Under the pieces are notes generated by a model that did no database searches, was not told the DNA's origin, and saw nothing but the letters and a program-made list of their open reading frames with translations. From the NCBI GenBank assembly GCA_002315555.1, contig DCHF01000056.1, positions 1 through 13,185 on the forward strand: DNA of 13,185 nucleotides, in the 5' to 3' direction. This DNA is from Lachnospiraceae bacterium UBA1759. GTDB taxonomy: Bacteria > Bacillota > Clostridia > Lachnospirales > Lachnospiraceae. The translations under genes were made by a program, and so were the position numbers. Positions 6,042-12,262 of this stretch are shown piece after piece. The stretch's first letter is position 1, and each line of letters starts with the position of its first letter.

Positions 6042-7127
6042 TTAAAACGCTGCGGTCTTTTCCGGTGTCAGGTCCCGGACAGCGGCTTCCGCAAGTGCTA
6101 CCGTTGCTTCGAAATCCTCATAGGACGTGATGCAGTTCATCGAGTGGATGTACCGCACCGGAACGCCGGCCACGACGACCGGAACACCGTCCATCGCCGT
6201 ATTGATCACGGCGCCGTTGTTTCCGCCGCCTTCGCGGACGGAGGTCTGCATCGGGAGGCCCTTGTCCCTGGCCAGAGCTTCCATGTAGCGCATGAAGCGC
6301 GGGGAGCAGATCACGGAAACGTCCATAAAGCGGAGCATCGGGCCTTTTTTCAGGGCCGTCTGGATCGCGTAGGGCTCTGTGAAGGTATCGTCCGCGGGGC
6401 AGCCCTCAAAACAGATGGCCACATCCGGCTTTACATGATTCACGGCGACCTTGATGCCGCGGTCACCGACTTCCTCCTGGGAGGAGAGCACGCCGACAAC
6501 ATCGAAGGGAAGCTCTGCGCCTTTCAGCCGATGGAGTACCTCGAGCAGCGCGGCACAGCCGATGCGGCAGTCAAAACCTTTGCCGAAGATCACATCGTGT
6601 TCGGCGTCGTATTCGAAGGCCGCGGCGGTCGTTGCGGGCTCGCCGATGCGGACCTTGAAATTGTTCACGGCGTCGTCATAGCTTGTGGCGCCGATGTCGA
6701 TCACAAAATCGGAAATCGCGGGAACTGTGCCTGCGGCGCGTTCCTGAGCACTCATGAAATGCACCGGTTTTGCGGCGATGATCCCCGGGATCAGCTTGCC
6801 TTCCGCGTTTTTTACGAGCACCTTGGAAGCGGAGAGCCCGAGCTCGCCCCAGCGTCCCAGCGTGACAAAGCGGAGCGTGCCGGCGGGCTTGATCGAGTGG
6901 ATCATGAAGCCGACTTCGTCGCTGTGAGCGTCCAGCATCAGGACCGGCTTGTCACCGGTGTTTTCTTTGCGATAAATATAGAGATTGCGCATGCGGTCTT
7001 CTTCGATCGGGCCGATATCCCCGGCATACTTCCGGGCCACGGTGAGGACATCGTCCTCAAAACCGGAGGGGCCAAAGGCATCGGAAAGTTCCCGGATCAT
7101 TTCAAGTGCGCGTGGGTCTGTGTTCAT
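6042..7127 (-). CDS. M42-family metallo-aminopeptidase (TET/FrvX-like)
   Basis: This 361-aa cytoplasmic di-metal peptidase is of the family that trims N-terminal residues from peptides and often assembles as tetrahedral dodecamers. Visible active-site positions are His68 in DAHSDEVG, bridging Asp186 in GFDCRIG, the Glu218-Glu219 pair in SSQEEVG, Glu241 in CFEGC, and His328 in YIHS. Glu241 takes the place usually held by an Asp ligand, at the expected spacing of 22 from Glu219. A PDZ-like insert domain would be at about residues 75-170. Length is normal for M42. The start ATG (7127) overlaps the stop of the upstream gene as ATGA, with AAAGGA inside that gene, so translation is probably coupled. 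Some family members are annotated as endoglucanases or cellulases; peptidase is the safer call. Confidence 0.92.
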   Translation of the reverse strand: MNTDPRALEMIRELSDAFGPSGFEDDVLTVARKYAGDIGPIEEDRMRNLYIYRKENTGDKPVLMLDAHSDEVGFMIHSIKPAGTLRFVTLGRWGELGLSASKVLVKNAEGKLIPGIIAAKPVHFMSAQERAAGTVPAISDFVIDIGATSYDDAVNNFKVRIGEPATTAAAFEYDAEHDVIFGKGFDCRIGCAALLEVLHRLKGAELPFDVVGVLSSQEEVGDRGIKVAVNHVKPDVAICFEGCPADDTFTEPYAIQTALKKGPMLRFMDVSVICSPRFMRYMEALARDKGLPMQTSVREGGGNNGAVINTAMDGVPVVVAGVPVRYIHSMNCITSYEDFEATVALAEAAVRDLTPEKTAAF

Positions 7128-7513
7128 GTTTTGTCCTTTCTCATGAAGTGCGAAAGAAGATCCCAGGCAAACCGGTTGGTATCCTCGATCTTTTCACCGC
7201 AATCGATGACCGCGGTGCTTCTTAACGCCCGTCTGACGAGGCCGCGTTCTCCGGTGATCTTTTTCAGCCGAAAGGCGATCTTCTGGATCAGCACGTGCAT
7301 AAAGATCTCCATCGCAAGCGAATTCCCCGTGATGTCGAGTTCCTTTTCATAGCGTGTCAGGTATTCTTCGTGCAGCACCCGGGACAGTTCCTTTGCGGCT
7401 TTCATTCCGCGGCCCTTCAAAAAGGCCTTCAAAGTGTCATCCGATTCGACCCTCACGATGCGCGGCTCGATCCGGATGTTGATCCCGCGGTAGCTGAAGT
7501 TCGGCTCCTTCAT
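7124..7513 (-). CDS. Unrecognised 129-aa protein upstream of the M42 peptidase
   Basis: The gene encodes 129 residues and I do not recognise a family. The N-terminus (about 1-25) looks beta-rich (FSYRGINIRIEPRIVRVE). The rest is mainly helical and basic, with an amphipathic, rather hydrophobic helix near residues 62-82 (EIFMHVLIQKIAFRLKKI) and a lysine-rich C-terminus. There is no signal peptide or clear membrane segment and only one cysteine. The ATG at 7513 is chosen because GGAGAG lies just upstream; an in-frame ATG at 7594 would fall in the promoter -35. Its stop overlaps the start of the M42 peptidase (ATGA), and it is the first gene of the operon. That position suggests a role linked to the peptidase or its regulation, which is inference only. 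Confidence 0.75.
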   Translation of the reverse strand: MKEPNFSYRGINIRIEPRIVRVESDDTLKAFLKGRGMKAAKELSRVLHEEYLTRYEKELDITGNSLAMEIFMHVLIQKIAFRLKKITGERGLVRRALRSTAVIDCGEKIEDTNRFAWDLLSHFMRKDKT

Positions 7514-7565
7514 GATCTCTCCAATCTTTCTGCCGCATTCGGGTGGCGCGGCAGCACCCTTATTA

Positions 7566-7594
7566 ATTTTACCATACACGGTAAAAACCGTCAA
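7566..7594 (-). promoter_or_regulatory. Promoter with embedded operator for the 129-aa protein/M42 operon
   Basis: On the minus strand: -35 TTGACG (7594-7589), a 17-bp spacer, and -10 TAAAAT (7571-7566). The perfect inverted repeat TTTTACC-6-GGTAAAA (7567-7586) covers the -10 and most of the spacer. A repressor dimer bound there would block RNA polymerase. The responsible regulator is unknown. Confidence 0.75.
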
Positions 7595-7610
7595 TAAACC
7601 GCGGGAATTC

Positions 7611-7639
7611 TTGAGAAATCATACGTGCTGTGCTACTAT
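7611..7639 (+). promoter_or_regulatory. Sigma-A-type promoter for rarA
   Basis: -35 TTGAGA (7611-7616), a 17-bp spacer, and -10 TACTAT (7634-7639). Transcription would start near 7646, leaving a leader of about 48 nt before the ATG at 7694. Its -35 is only 16 bp from the -35 of the divergent operon, so one regulator could affect both. Confidence 0.65.
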
Positions 7640-7693
7640 GAAAACAGGCCCTCCGGAATGTGGACGGGCCCGAAGGAAGGAAAGGACGGGAGC

Positions 7694-9016
7694 ATGGAAC
7701 AATTCAGCTTATTTGATGACCGCCGCGAGACGATGCAGCCGCTTGCAAGCCGTCTGCGTCCGGAAACGCTCGATGAATATGCGGGGCAGAAGCACCTGGT
7801 CGGCGAAGGAAAGATCCTGCGCACGCTGATCGAACGCGACCAGATCACATCAATGATCTTCTGGGGGCCTCCGGGCGTCGGAAAAACTACGCTTGCGCGG
7901 ATCATGGCCAATGCTTCCAAGGCGGAATTCGTGGATTTCTCCGCAGTCACGAGCGGAATCAAGGAGATCCGCCAGGTCATGGAGCAGGCGGAGCTGAGCC
8001 GGCGGATGGGGCGCCGCACGCTGTTATTCGTGGACGAGATCCATCGCTTCAATAAGGCACAGCAGGATGCGTTCCTTCCGTACGTGGAGCGGGGCAGCAT
8101 CATCCTGATCGGCGCGACCACGGAAAATCCATCCTTTGAGGTCAATTCGGCACTTCTTTCGCGCTGCCGCGTGTTCGTTCTGAAGGCGTTAGAGGAAACT
8201 GATATCCTGCAGCTTCTGCATCATGCCATTGAGAGCGAAAAGGGCTTGAAGAGTATGATGGTGCACGTGCCGGAGGAGGAACTCGAGGTCATCGCGCGGT
8301 TTGCGAACGGTGACGCGCGTACGGCCCTGAACACGCTGGAGATGGCGGTGTTCAATTCGCCCATCGCGCCCGATGCCTCCATTACCGTCACAAAGGAGGT
8401 CGTCTTTGAATGCACGAACCGACGCTCGCTTTTGTACGATAAAAAGGGGGAGGAGCACTACAACCTGATCTCCGCTTTGCATAAGTCCATGCGGAACAGC
8501 GACCCGGACGCCGCGATCTACTGGATGAGCCGCATGCTGGACGGCGGAGAGGATCCTTTGTATATCGCCCGCAGACTGGTCCGGTTTGCCAGCGAGGATG
8601 TGGGCATGGCGGACTCGCAGGCACTTCAGGTCGCGGTGGCCTGCTATCAGGCCTGTCAGTTCCTCGGCGTGCCTGAGTGCGATGTCCACCTGACGCATGC
8701 GGTCGTCTACCTTGCGATGGCACCTAAGTCCAATGCCCTGTATACTGCACGTCTTGCGGTCCGTGATGATATCCGGAATGCGCCGGCGGAACCGGTCCCG
8801 CTTCAGATTCGCAATGCGCCTACACAGCTGATGGCGGACTTAAATTACGGCGCCGGTTATCAGTATGCGCACGATACGAAGGAAAAACTGACAAAAATGA
8901 AATGCCTTCCGGACTCACTCTCCGAGAAAAGATATTATCTTCCGACGGAAGCGGGGAAGGAAAAAATGATAAAAGAGCGGCTCGAAGAGATTCTGGAGTG
9001 GAAGAGCGAGCCGTGA
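7694..9016 (+). CDS. rarA: Replication-associated recombination protein A (RarA/MgsA AAA+ ATPase)
   Basis: This 440-aa AAA+ ATPase acts at stalled replication forks and interacts with SSB; it is the bacterial relative of Mgs1/WRNIP1 and of the clamp-loader family. Visible elements: Walker A GPPGVGKT (58-65), Walker B LLFVDE (110-115), sensor 1 in GATTEN (140-145), arginine finger region SRCR (156-159), and the C-terminal tetramerisation region with the conserved segments YIARRLVRFASEDVG and APKSNA. Length matches RarA (about 420-450). The extreme N-terminus MEQFSLFD contains QFSLF, which resembles the sliding-clamp-binding pentapeptide. The ATG at 7694 is chosen because AAAGGA lies 7 nt upstream and the protein then begins just before the conserved PLASRLRP. 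It has its own promoter and terminator, so it is probably monocistronic. Confidence 0.95.
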   Translation: MEQFSLFDDRRETMQPLASRLRPETLDEYAGQKHLVGEGKILRTLIERDQITSMIFWGPPGVGKTTLARIMANASKAEFVDFSAVTSGIKEIRQVMEQAELSRRMGRRTLLFVDEIHRFNKAQQDAFLPYVERGSIILIGATTENPSFEVNSALLSRCRVFVLKALEETDILQLLHHAIESEKGLKSMMVHVPEEELEVIARFANGDARTALNTLEMAVFNSPIAPDASITVTKEVVFECTNRRSLLYDKKGEEHYNLISALHKSMRNSDPDAAIYWMSRMLDGGEDPLYIARRLVRFASEDVGMADSQALQVAVACYQACQFLGVPECDVHLTHAVVYLAMAPKSNALYTARLAVRDDIRNAPAEPVPLQIRNAPTQLMADLNYGAGYQYAHDTKEKLTKMKCLPDSLSEKRYYLPTEAGKEKMIKERLEEILEWKSEP

Positions 9017-9022
9017 ATTCAC

Positions 9023-9064
9023 ACGGGCGACTTCCTGTTTCTTCTTGAAGGAATCGCCCGTTTA
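9023..9064 (+). terminator. Hairpin terminator of rarA
   Basis: ACGGGCGA (9023-9030) pairs with TCGCCCGT (9054-9061), and TTCCT extends to AGGAA across one bulged C, giving a stem of about 13 bp with a 12-nt loop. The following T-tract is short (TTTA). It starts 6 nt after the rarA stop. The right arm overlaps the next promoter. Confidence 0.75.
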
Positions 9065-9073
9065 TAGTATAAT
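9045..9073 (+). promoter_or_regulatory. Promoter of the SGNH hydrolase gene, overlapping the rarA terminator
   Basis: -35 TTGAAG (9045-9050), a 17-bp spacer, and a perfect -10 TATAAT (9068-9073). The -35 lies in the loop and right arm of the rarA terminator hairpin, so the two signals share DNA. The start site would be near 9080, about 26 nt before the ATG, with AGGAGG in between. Confidence 0.8.
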
Positions 9074-9105
9074 AACAAGGTTTTAATGACTTACAGGAGG
9101 CCTAT

Positions 9106-10266
9106 ATGGCAGAAAAATATACAAAGTGGGTAGCTGCCTGGGGAAATGCGACCTCGATCATCAATCAGAAGCCTTGCACGTACAGTAAAGATCTGACGCT
9201 TCGTTATCCGGTCCGCATGTGCTTTTCGGGCGATGCCCTTCGTTTCCGCTTTTCCAATCTGACCGGCCGCGAGCCCGTGACCGTCACGGAGGCTTTTGTT
9301 GCCCGCACGGAAAAGAATGAGAATAACGTTCCCGGAACAACAGCGCAGATCCTGTTTGACGGTAAGCCCGGCGTCACGATCCTTCCCGGAGAGGAAGTGA
9401 ACAGTGACGAGGTCCTTTACGACGTCACGGCAGGAGAGACGGTATCGGTCAGCTTCTATCTGGAAGACTTCACCGATATGAATTCCGGTGTACACATCGA
9501 CGGTCCGCTGTCCAAGGGCTATTATGCATACGGCCGTTTTGCGAACGCCGCGGAGCTTCCCCCGGAGCTTTCCCGCGACACGCAGTGGTTCTGGTTCCTG
9601 AACACGGTCGATGTACGCACCGAGGCCCGGAATCACGCGTTGATCTGCTACGGCGATTCCATCACCGCGCAGTCCTGGCCGGACTACCTGACGCTCCGTC
9701 TTGCGCGGGAAGGCATCACGAACGTTTCGGTCATCCGCCGCGCAGTCAGCGGTACCCGCATCCTTCGCGAGTACGATTGCATTACTTATGCCTCGTACGG
9801 ATTAAAAGGCGCAAACCGTTTTGAACGGGAGATCGATGTAGCCGGCGCGGACGCCGTTCTGATCCAGCACGGTATCAATGACATCATCCATCCGGTCGGT
9901 ACCGAGGTCAACCGCTTCCGTCCGTGGAGCGATCTTCCGACCGCAGAGGAGATGATCCGCGGCGTGGAGGAGATCTACATCGGGCCGGCGCGGAAAAAAG
10001 GACTGAAGGTCTGGTCGGGAACACTGCTTCCGATCTTTGGCTGGCGCACCTACGCGCCGTTCCGCGAGGAACTGAAAAACACATATAACGAGTGGCTGCG
10101 GACATCGGCGGAATTTGACGGCTGCGTGGATTTTGATCTTGCGGTACGCGATCCGGAAAAGCCGGAGGCCTTTCGTGCGGGATTTGATTCCGGCGACCAC
10201 CTGCATCCGAGTGAAGCGGCTTACAAAGCTATGGCGGAAGCGGTGCCGGAGGCGCTGTTACGGTAA
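9106..10266 (+). CDS. SGNH/GDSL-family hydrolase (probable carbohydrate esterase)
   Basis: The 386-aa protein has an N-terminal beta-sandwich-like region (about 1-170) followed by an SGNH hydrolase domain (about 175-386). The four blocks are visible: nucleophile Ser185 in GDSIT, Gly216 in VSGT, Asn258 in HGIND, and Asp364/His367 in SGDHLHP. Such enzymes remove acyl groups such as acetyl from sugars or other substrates; the two-domain form is common in carbohydrate esterases of gut and rumen bacteria. No signal peptide is present, so it would act on imported acylated oligosaccharides or another cytoplasmic substrate. The ATG has AGGAGG 5 nt upstream. The sugar isomerase gene follows about 100 bp downstream without a strong terminator, consistent with a shared carbohydrate role. 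The exact substrate is unknown. Confidence 0.88.
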   Translation: MAEKYTKWVAAWGNATSIINQKPCTYSKDLTLRYPVRMCFSGDALRFRFSNLTGREPVTVTEAFVARTEKNENNVPGTTAQILFDGKPGVTILPGEEVNSDEVLYDVTAGETVSVSFYLEDFTDMNSGVHIDGPLSKGYYAYGRFANAAELPPELSRDTQWFWFLNTVDVRTEARNHALICYGDSITAQSWPDYLTLRLAREGITNVSVIRRAVSGTRILREYDCITYASYGLKGANRFEREIDVAGADAVLIQHGINDIIHPVGTEVNRFRPWSDLPTAEEMIRGVEEIYIGPARKKGLKVWSGTLLPIFGWRTYAPFREELKNTYNEWLRTSAEFDGCVDFDLAVRDPEKPEAFRAGFDSGDHLHPSEAAYKAMAEAVPEALLR

Positions 10267-10309
10267 GTGATCACAACGGGCGGTACAGCCCCGTTAATGT
10301 AAGTGATCA
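10263..10309 (+). repeat. Direct repeat pair flanking a small hairpin
   Basis: GTAAGTGATCA occurs at 10263-10273 (containing the TAA stop of the SGNH gene) and again at 10299-10309, 36 bp apart. Between them AACGGG (10275-10280) and CCCGTT (10290-10295) form a 6-bp stem with only TT then AATG after it, a weak terminator at best. The repeats could be regulatory sites or the trace of a small duplication. Confidence 0.5.
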
Positions 10310-10369
10310 TACGGGAGAGCGGTGAAACACCGGCGCTCCGCATGGAAAACATACAACACGGAGGACAAC

Positions 10370-11188
10370 ATGAAGCTTTCTGTATTTTACGGACATGTGA
10401 AGGACGCGGCAAAGCAGCAGGGCGTTTCCATCGGGGAAATGCTGGATTATGTAAAGAGCATCGGCATCGATTACATCGAGGTCATCCGCGATTTCGACAT
10501 GCTGGACGAGGGCATCTCCGCGGAGGAGATGCGTGATCTTCTGGCTGCGCACGGTCTCAAGGTCTCCAATGTCTGCGGCTATTTCGATTTTGCCGTGAAG
10601 CCGGATGATTACCGCGGCTTCGGTCAGATCTACGACGCCCTGACGATGGGCTGCCGCAGCATTATGCCGATCCCGGGCCTTCTTACCGGAAATGCGGAAA
10701 CCAAAGAACAGGAGATCCGACAGATGATCGAGGGCGAGAGAGTGGTCGTGGCAAAGGCCGCGGAACTCGGCGTACAGTGCGTCATCGAACCGTATGATAA
10801 TCCGCTGAGCCCGGTCATGTCCGCGGTCGGTATGCGCTATTTTGCGGACAATGTACCGAATCTGAAGTTTGCGCTGGACTCCGGAAACCTGGATTTCTGC
10901 TGTGAGAAGATCGAAGAGGAATATCCGCGCATGAAGGACAAGATCGCGCACGTGCATCTGAAAGACCGTTCCGAAACACCGGACGGTATCCAGAAGCCCG
11001 GTCACCGCACCGATGGCAGCGAGATCTACGCCTGTGCCGTCGGTGACGGCGTGGTCAATGTGGCCTGGTTCGTCCGTCAGATGGTGGAATCCGGCTATGA
11101 CGGATGCTATGCCATCGAGCACTTCGGCATGCCGGACCAGAAGAAGGCCATTACCGATTCGGTCCGCAACATCAAGGCCATGATCTGA
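10370..11188 (+). CDS. Sugar phosphate isomerase/epimerase (xylose-isomerase-like TIM barrel)
   Basis: The 272-aa protein is of the AP-endonuclease-2/xylose-isomerase-like fold, typical of hydroxypyruvate isomerase, inosose dehydratase and ketose epimerase relatives. Probable metal ligands sit at the strand ends: Glu140 in VIEPYDN, Asp170 in ALDSGN, His196 in HVHLKD, and Glu250 in AIEHFG. Length fits the family (about 260-290). The ATG at 10370 has GGAGG 7 nt upstream; an in-frame ATG at 10322 has no ribosome site. A small CGGTG-AAA-CACCG hairpin (10320-10332) lies in the leader. The 15-nt gap to the downstream activase gene means the two are cotranscribed. The precise sugar cannot be read from sequence. 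Confidence 0.87.
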   Translation: MKLSVFYGHVKDAAKQQGVSIGEMLDYVKSIGIDYIEVIRDFDMLDEGISAEEMRDLLAAHGLKVSNVCGYFDFAVKPDDYRGFGQIYDALTMGCRSIMPIPGLLTGNAETKEQEIRQMIEGERVVVAKAAELGVQCVIEPYDNPLSPVMSAVGMRYFADNVPNLKFALDSGNLDFCCEKIEEEYPRMKDKIAHVHLKDRSETPDGIQKPGHRTDGSEIYACAVGDGVVNVAWFVRQMVESGYDGCYAIEHFGMPDQKKAITDSVRNIKAMI

Positions 11189-11203
11189 GCCTGAAGGAGA
11201 AGC

Positions 11204-11899
11204 ATGAGAATCAACGGTTTTCAGAAGATGACCCTTCTGGATTTTCCCGGAAAGGTCGCCTGCACGGTATTTACCGGCGGCTGTAATCTGCGCTGTCCGT
11301 TCTGCCATAACGCGCTTCTGGTCACGGAGGTCGCGGATCTTGAGGTGATTCCCGAGGAAGAGGTGTTTTCGGTGCTTGCGAAGCGCCGCGGCATCCTGGA
11401 CGGTGTGGCCATCACCGGCGGCGAGCCGCTTTTACAGAAGGACATCCGCGCATTCATCGAAAAGGTCCGTGCGATGGGCTTTTCAGTGAAGCTGGACACG
11501 AACGGTACGTTCCCCGGAAAGCTGAAGGAACTGGTTCTTAATGGCCTGGTGGACTACGTCGCGGTCGATATCAAGAACTGCCCGGAAAAGTACAGGGAAA
11601 CCACGGATGCGGAAAATACGGACATGGATGCGATCGAAGAGACCGTCGCGTTCCTTCTGGAGGGACGCGTTCCGTATGAGTTCCGTACGACGGTCGTCCG
11701 GGAGTTCCATACGGTGGAGGACATCGTGAAGATCGGCCGGTGGATCTACGGCGCCGAGCATTACTACCTTCAGAATTTTGTGGACAGCGGCAATCTGATC
11801 GGTACGGATATGCATGCCGTATCCCGGGAAGAACTGTTCGCCATGCGTGATGCAGTGACACAATTTGTAAAAGACGTTCAGGTCCGCGGTGTGGATTGA
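11204..11899 (+). CDS. nrdG: Radical SAM anaerobic ribonucleoside-triphosphate reductase activating protein
   Basis: The 231-aa radical SAM enzyme has the [4Fe-4S] motif CxxxCxxC at Cys27, Cys31, Cys34 (GGCNLRCPFCHN) and the SAM-binding TGGEP at 71-75. The N-terminal INGFQKMTLLDFPGK is typical of the activase branch annotated as anaerobic RNR activating protein. It would generate the glycyl radical on NrdD by reductive cleavage of SAM. The ribosome site AAGGAGA lies just upstream of the ATG. The gene is the last of the isomerase operon, while its likely partner nrdD begins 363 bp downstream behind a terminator and its own promoter. This branch also includes activases of other glycyl-radical enzymes, so the symbol rests partly on the neighbouring nrdD. 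Confidence 0.85.
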   Translation: MRINGFQKMTLLDFPGKVACTVFTGGCNLRCPFCHNALLVTEVADLEVIPEEEVFSVLAKRRGILDGVAITGGEPLLQKDIRAFIEKVRAMGFSVKLDTNGTFPGKLKELVLNGLVDYVAVDIKNCPEKYRETTDAENTDMDAIEETVAFLLEGRVPYEFRTTVVREFHTVEDIVKIGRWIYGAEHYYLQNFVDSGNLIGTDMHAVSREELFAMRDAVTQFVKDVQVRGVD

Positions 11900-11910
11900 A
11901 CTTGAGCCTG

Positions 11911-11937
11911 ACGGCCCCTTTTCGGGGCCGTTTTTTT
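11911..11937 (+). terminator. Intrinsic terminator after nrdG
   Basis: ACGGCCCC (11911-11918), loop TTTTC, GGGGCCGT (11924-11931), then a run of seven T (11931-11937). It lies 11 nt after the nrdG stop and separates the isomerase/activase transcript from nrdD. Confidence 0.93.
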
Positions 11938-12094
11938 GTTTGTCCGGCGTATGGAACGCGTCCCGCCGCAAAATATGTTCAATATTTCACACGAGGCGTC
12001 GTGCGGATAGACAAAAAAGCCTTGAAATACGCGGGAAAGTGCGGGATATCTCGAATAAAAGGCATACGGAAAAAATGTAAAATGAAGAACGCAA
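11938..12094 (+). other. Non-coding stretch upstream of the nrdD control region
   Basis: No supportable gene is seen. The stretch is AT-rich compared with its neighbours. It contains a small inverted repeat AAATAT-5-ATATTT (11971-11987) and a direct repeat GCGGGA (12032-12037 and 12042-12047). TTGAAA (12023-12028) has a GATATC at 17 bp, a poor promoter candidate. Nothing here can be assigned a function. Confidence 0.5.
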
Positions 12095-12110
12095 ACACAA
12101 TATCTTGTGG
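12095..12110 (+). promoter_or_regulatory. NrdR box
   Basis: ACACAATATCTTGTGG matches the NrdR-box consensus acaCwAtATaTwGtgt at 14 of 16 positions. NrdR is the ATP/dATP-sensing repressor of ribonucleotide reductase genes. The box lies just upstream of the nrdD -35. NrdR usually binds two boxes; a degenerate second site may overlap the -10 (around 12131-12150, with CTAC and GTAG ends). Confidence 0.85.
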
Positions 12111-12118
12111 TTTTACTG

Positions 12119-12148
12119 TTGACAAGCGAACTACATATACGATATAGT
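12119..12148 (+). promoter_or_regulatory. Promoter of nrdD
   Basis: Consensus -35 TTGACA (12119-12124), an 18-bp spacer, and -10 TATAGT (12143-12148). The -10 lies in the imperfect palindrome CTACATATACGATATAGTAG (12131-12150). Transcription from here gives a leader of about 108 nt before the nrdD ATG. Confidence 0.82.
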
Positions 12149-12154
12149 AGAAGT

Positions 12155-12262
12155 GCTCCCGCCGGTCGGGAAAGCAACTCCGGTGACGGCTTGACACAGG
12201 CCGGAAACCACAGAAACCGAACGATATTAAAAACATTAACATAACCAAGACAGGAGAGAATT
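12155..12262 (+). promoter_or_regulatory. Structured 5' leader of nrdD
   Basis: The leader of about 108 nt has a hairpin TCCCG/CGGGA (12157-12161/12167-12171) and a second possible stem CCGG (12180-12183) with CCGG (12201-12204), or alternatively CGGC (12187-12190) with GCCG (12200-12203). An unpaired A-rich tract and AGGAG follow, ahead of the ATG. No U-tract terminator is present. I do not recognise a known riboswitch class, so a regulatory role is only a possibility. Confidence 0.35.

Noticed and set aside
5958..7352. 464-aa plus-strand open frame over the M42 peptidase
   Set aside because: It is a shadow of the GC-rich third codon positions of the M42 gene, which has intact catalytic motifs on the other strand.
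12191..12196. Second TTGACA in the nrdD leader as a -35 element
   Set aside because: No -10-like hexamer lies 16-18 bp downstream; GATATT at 12223 is 26 bp away.
12155..12262. Cobalamin-type riboswitch before nrdD
   Set aside because: Short stretches such as GGGAA and CCGGTGA recall the B12 element, but the conserved B12-box core and the overall size are missing.
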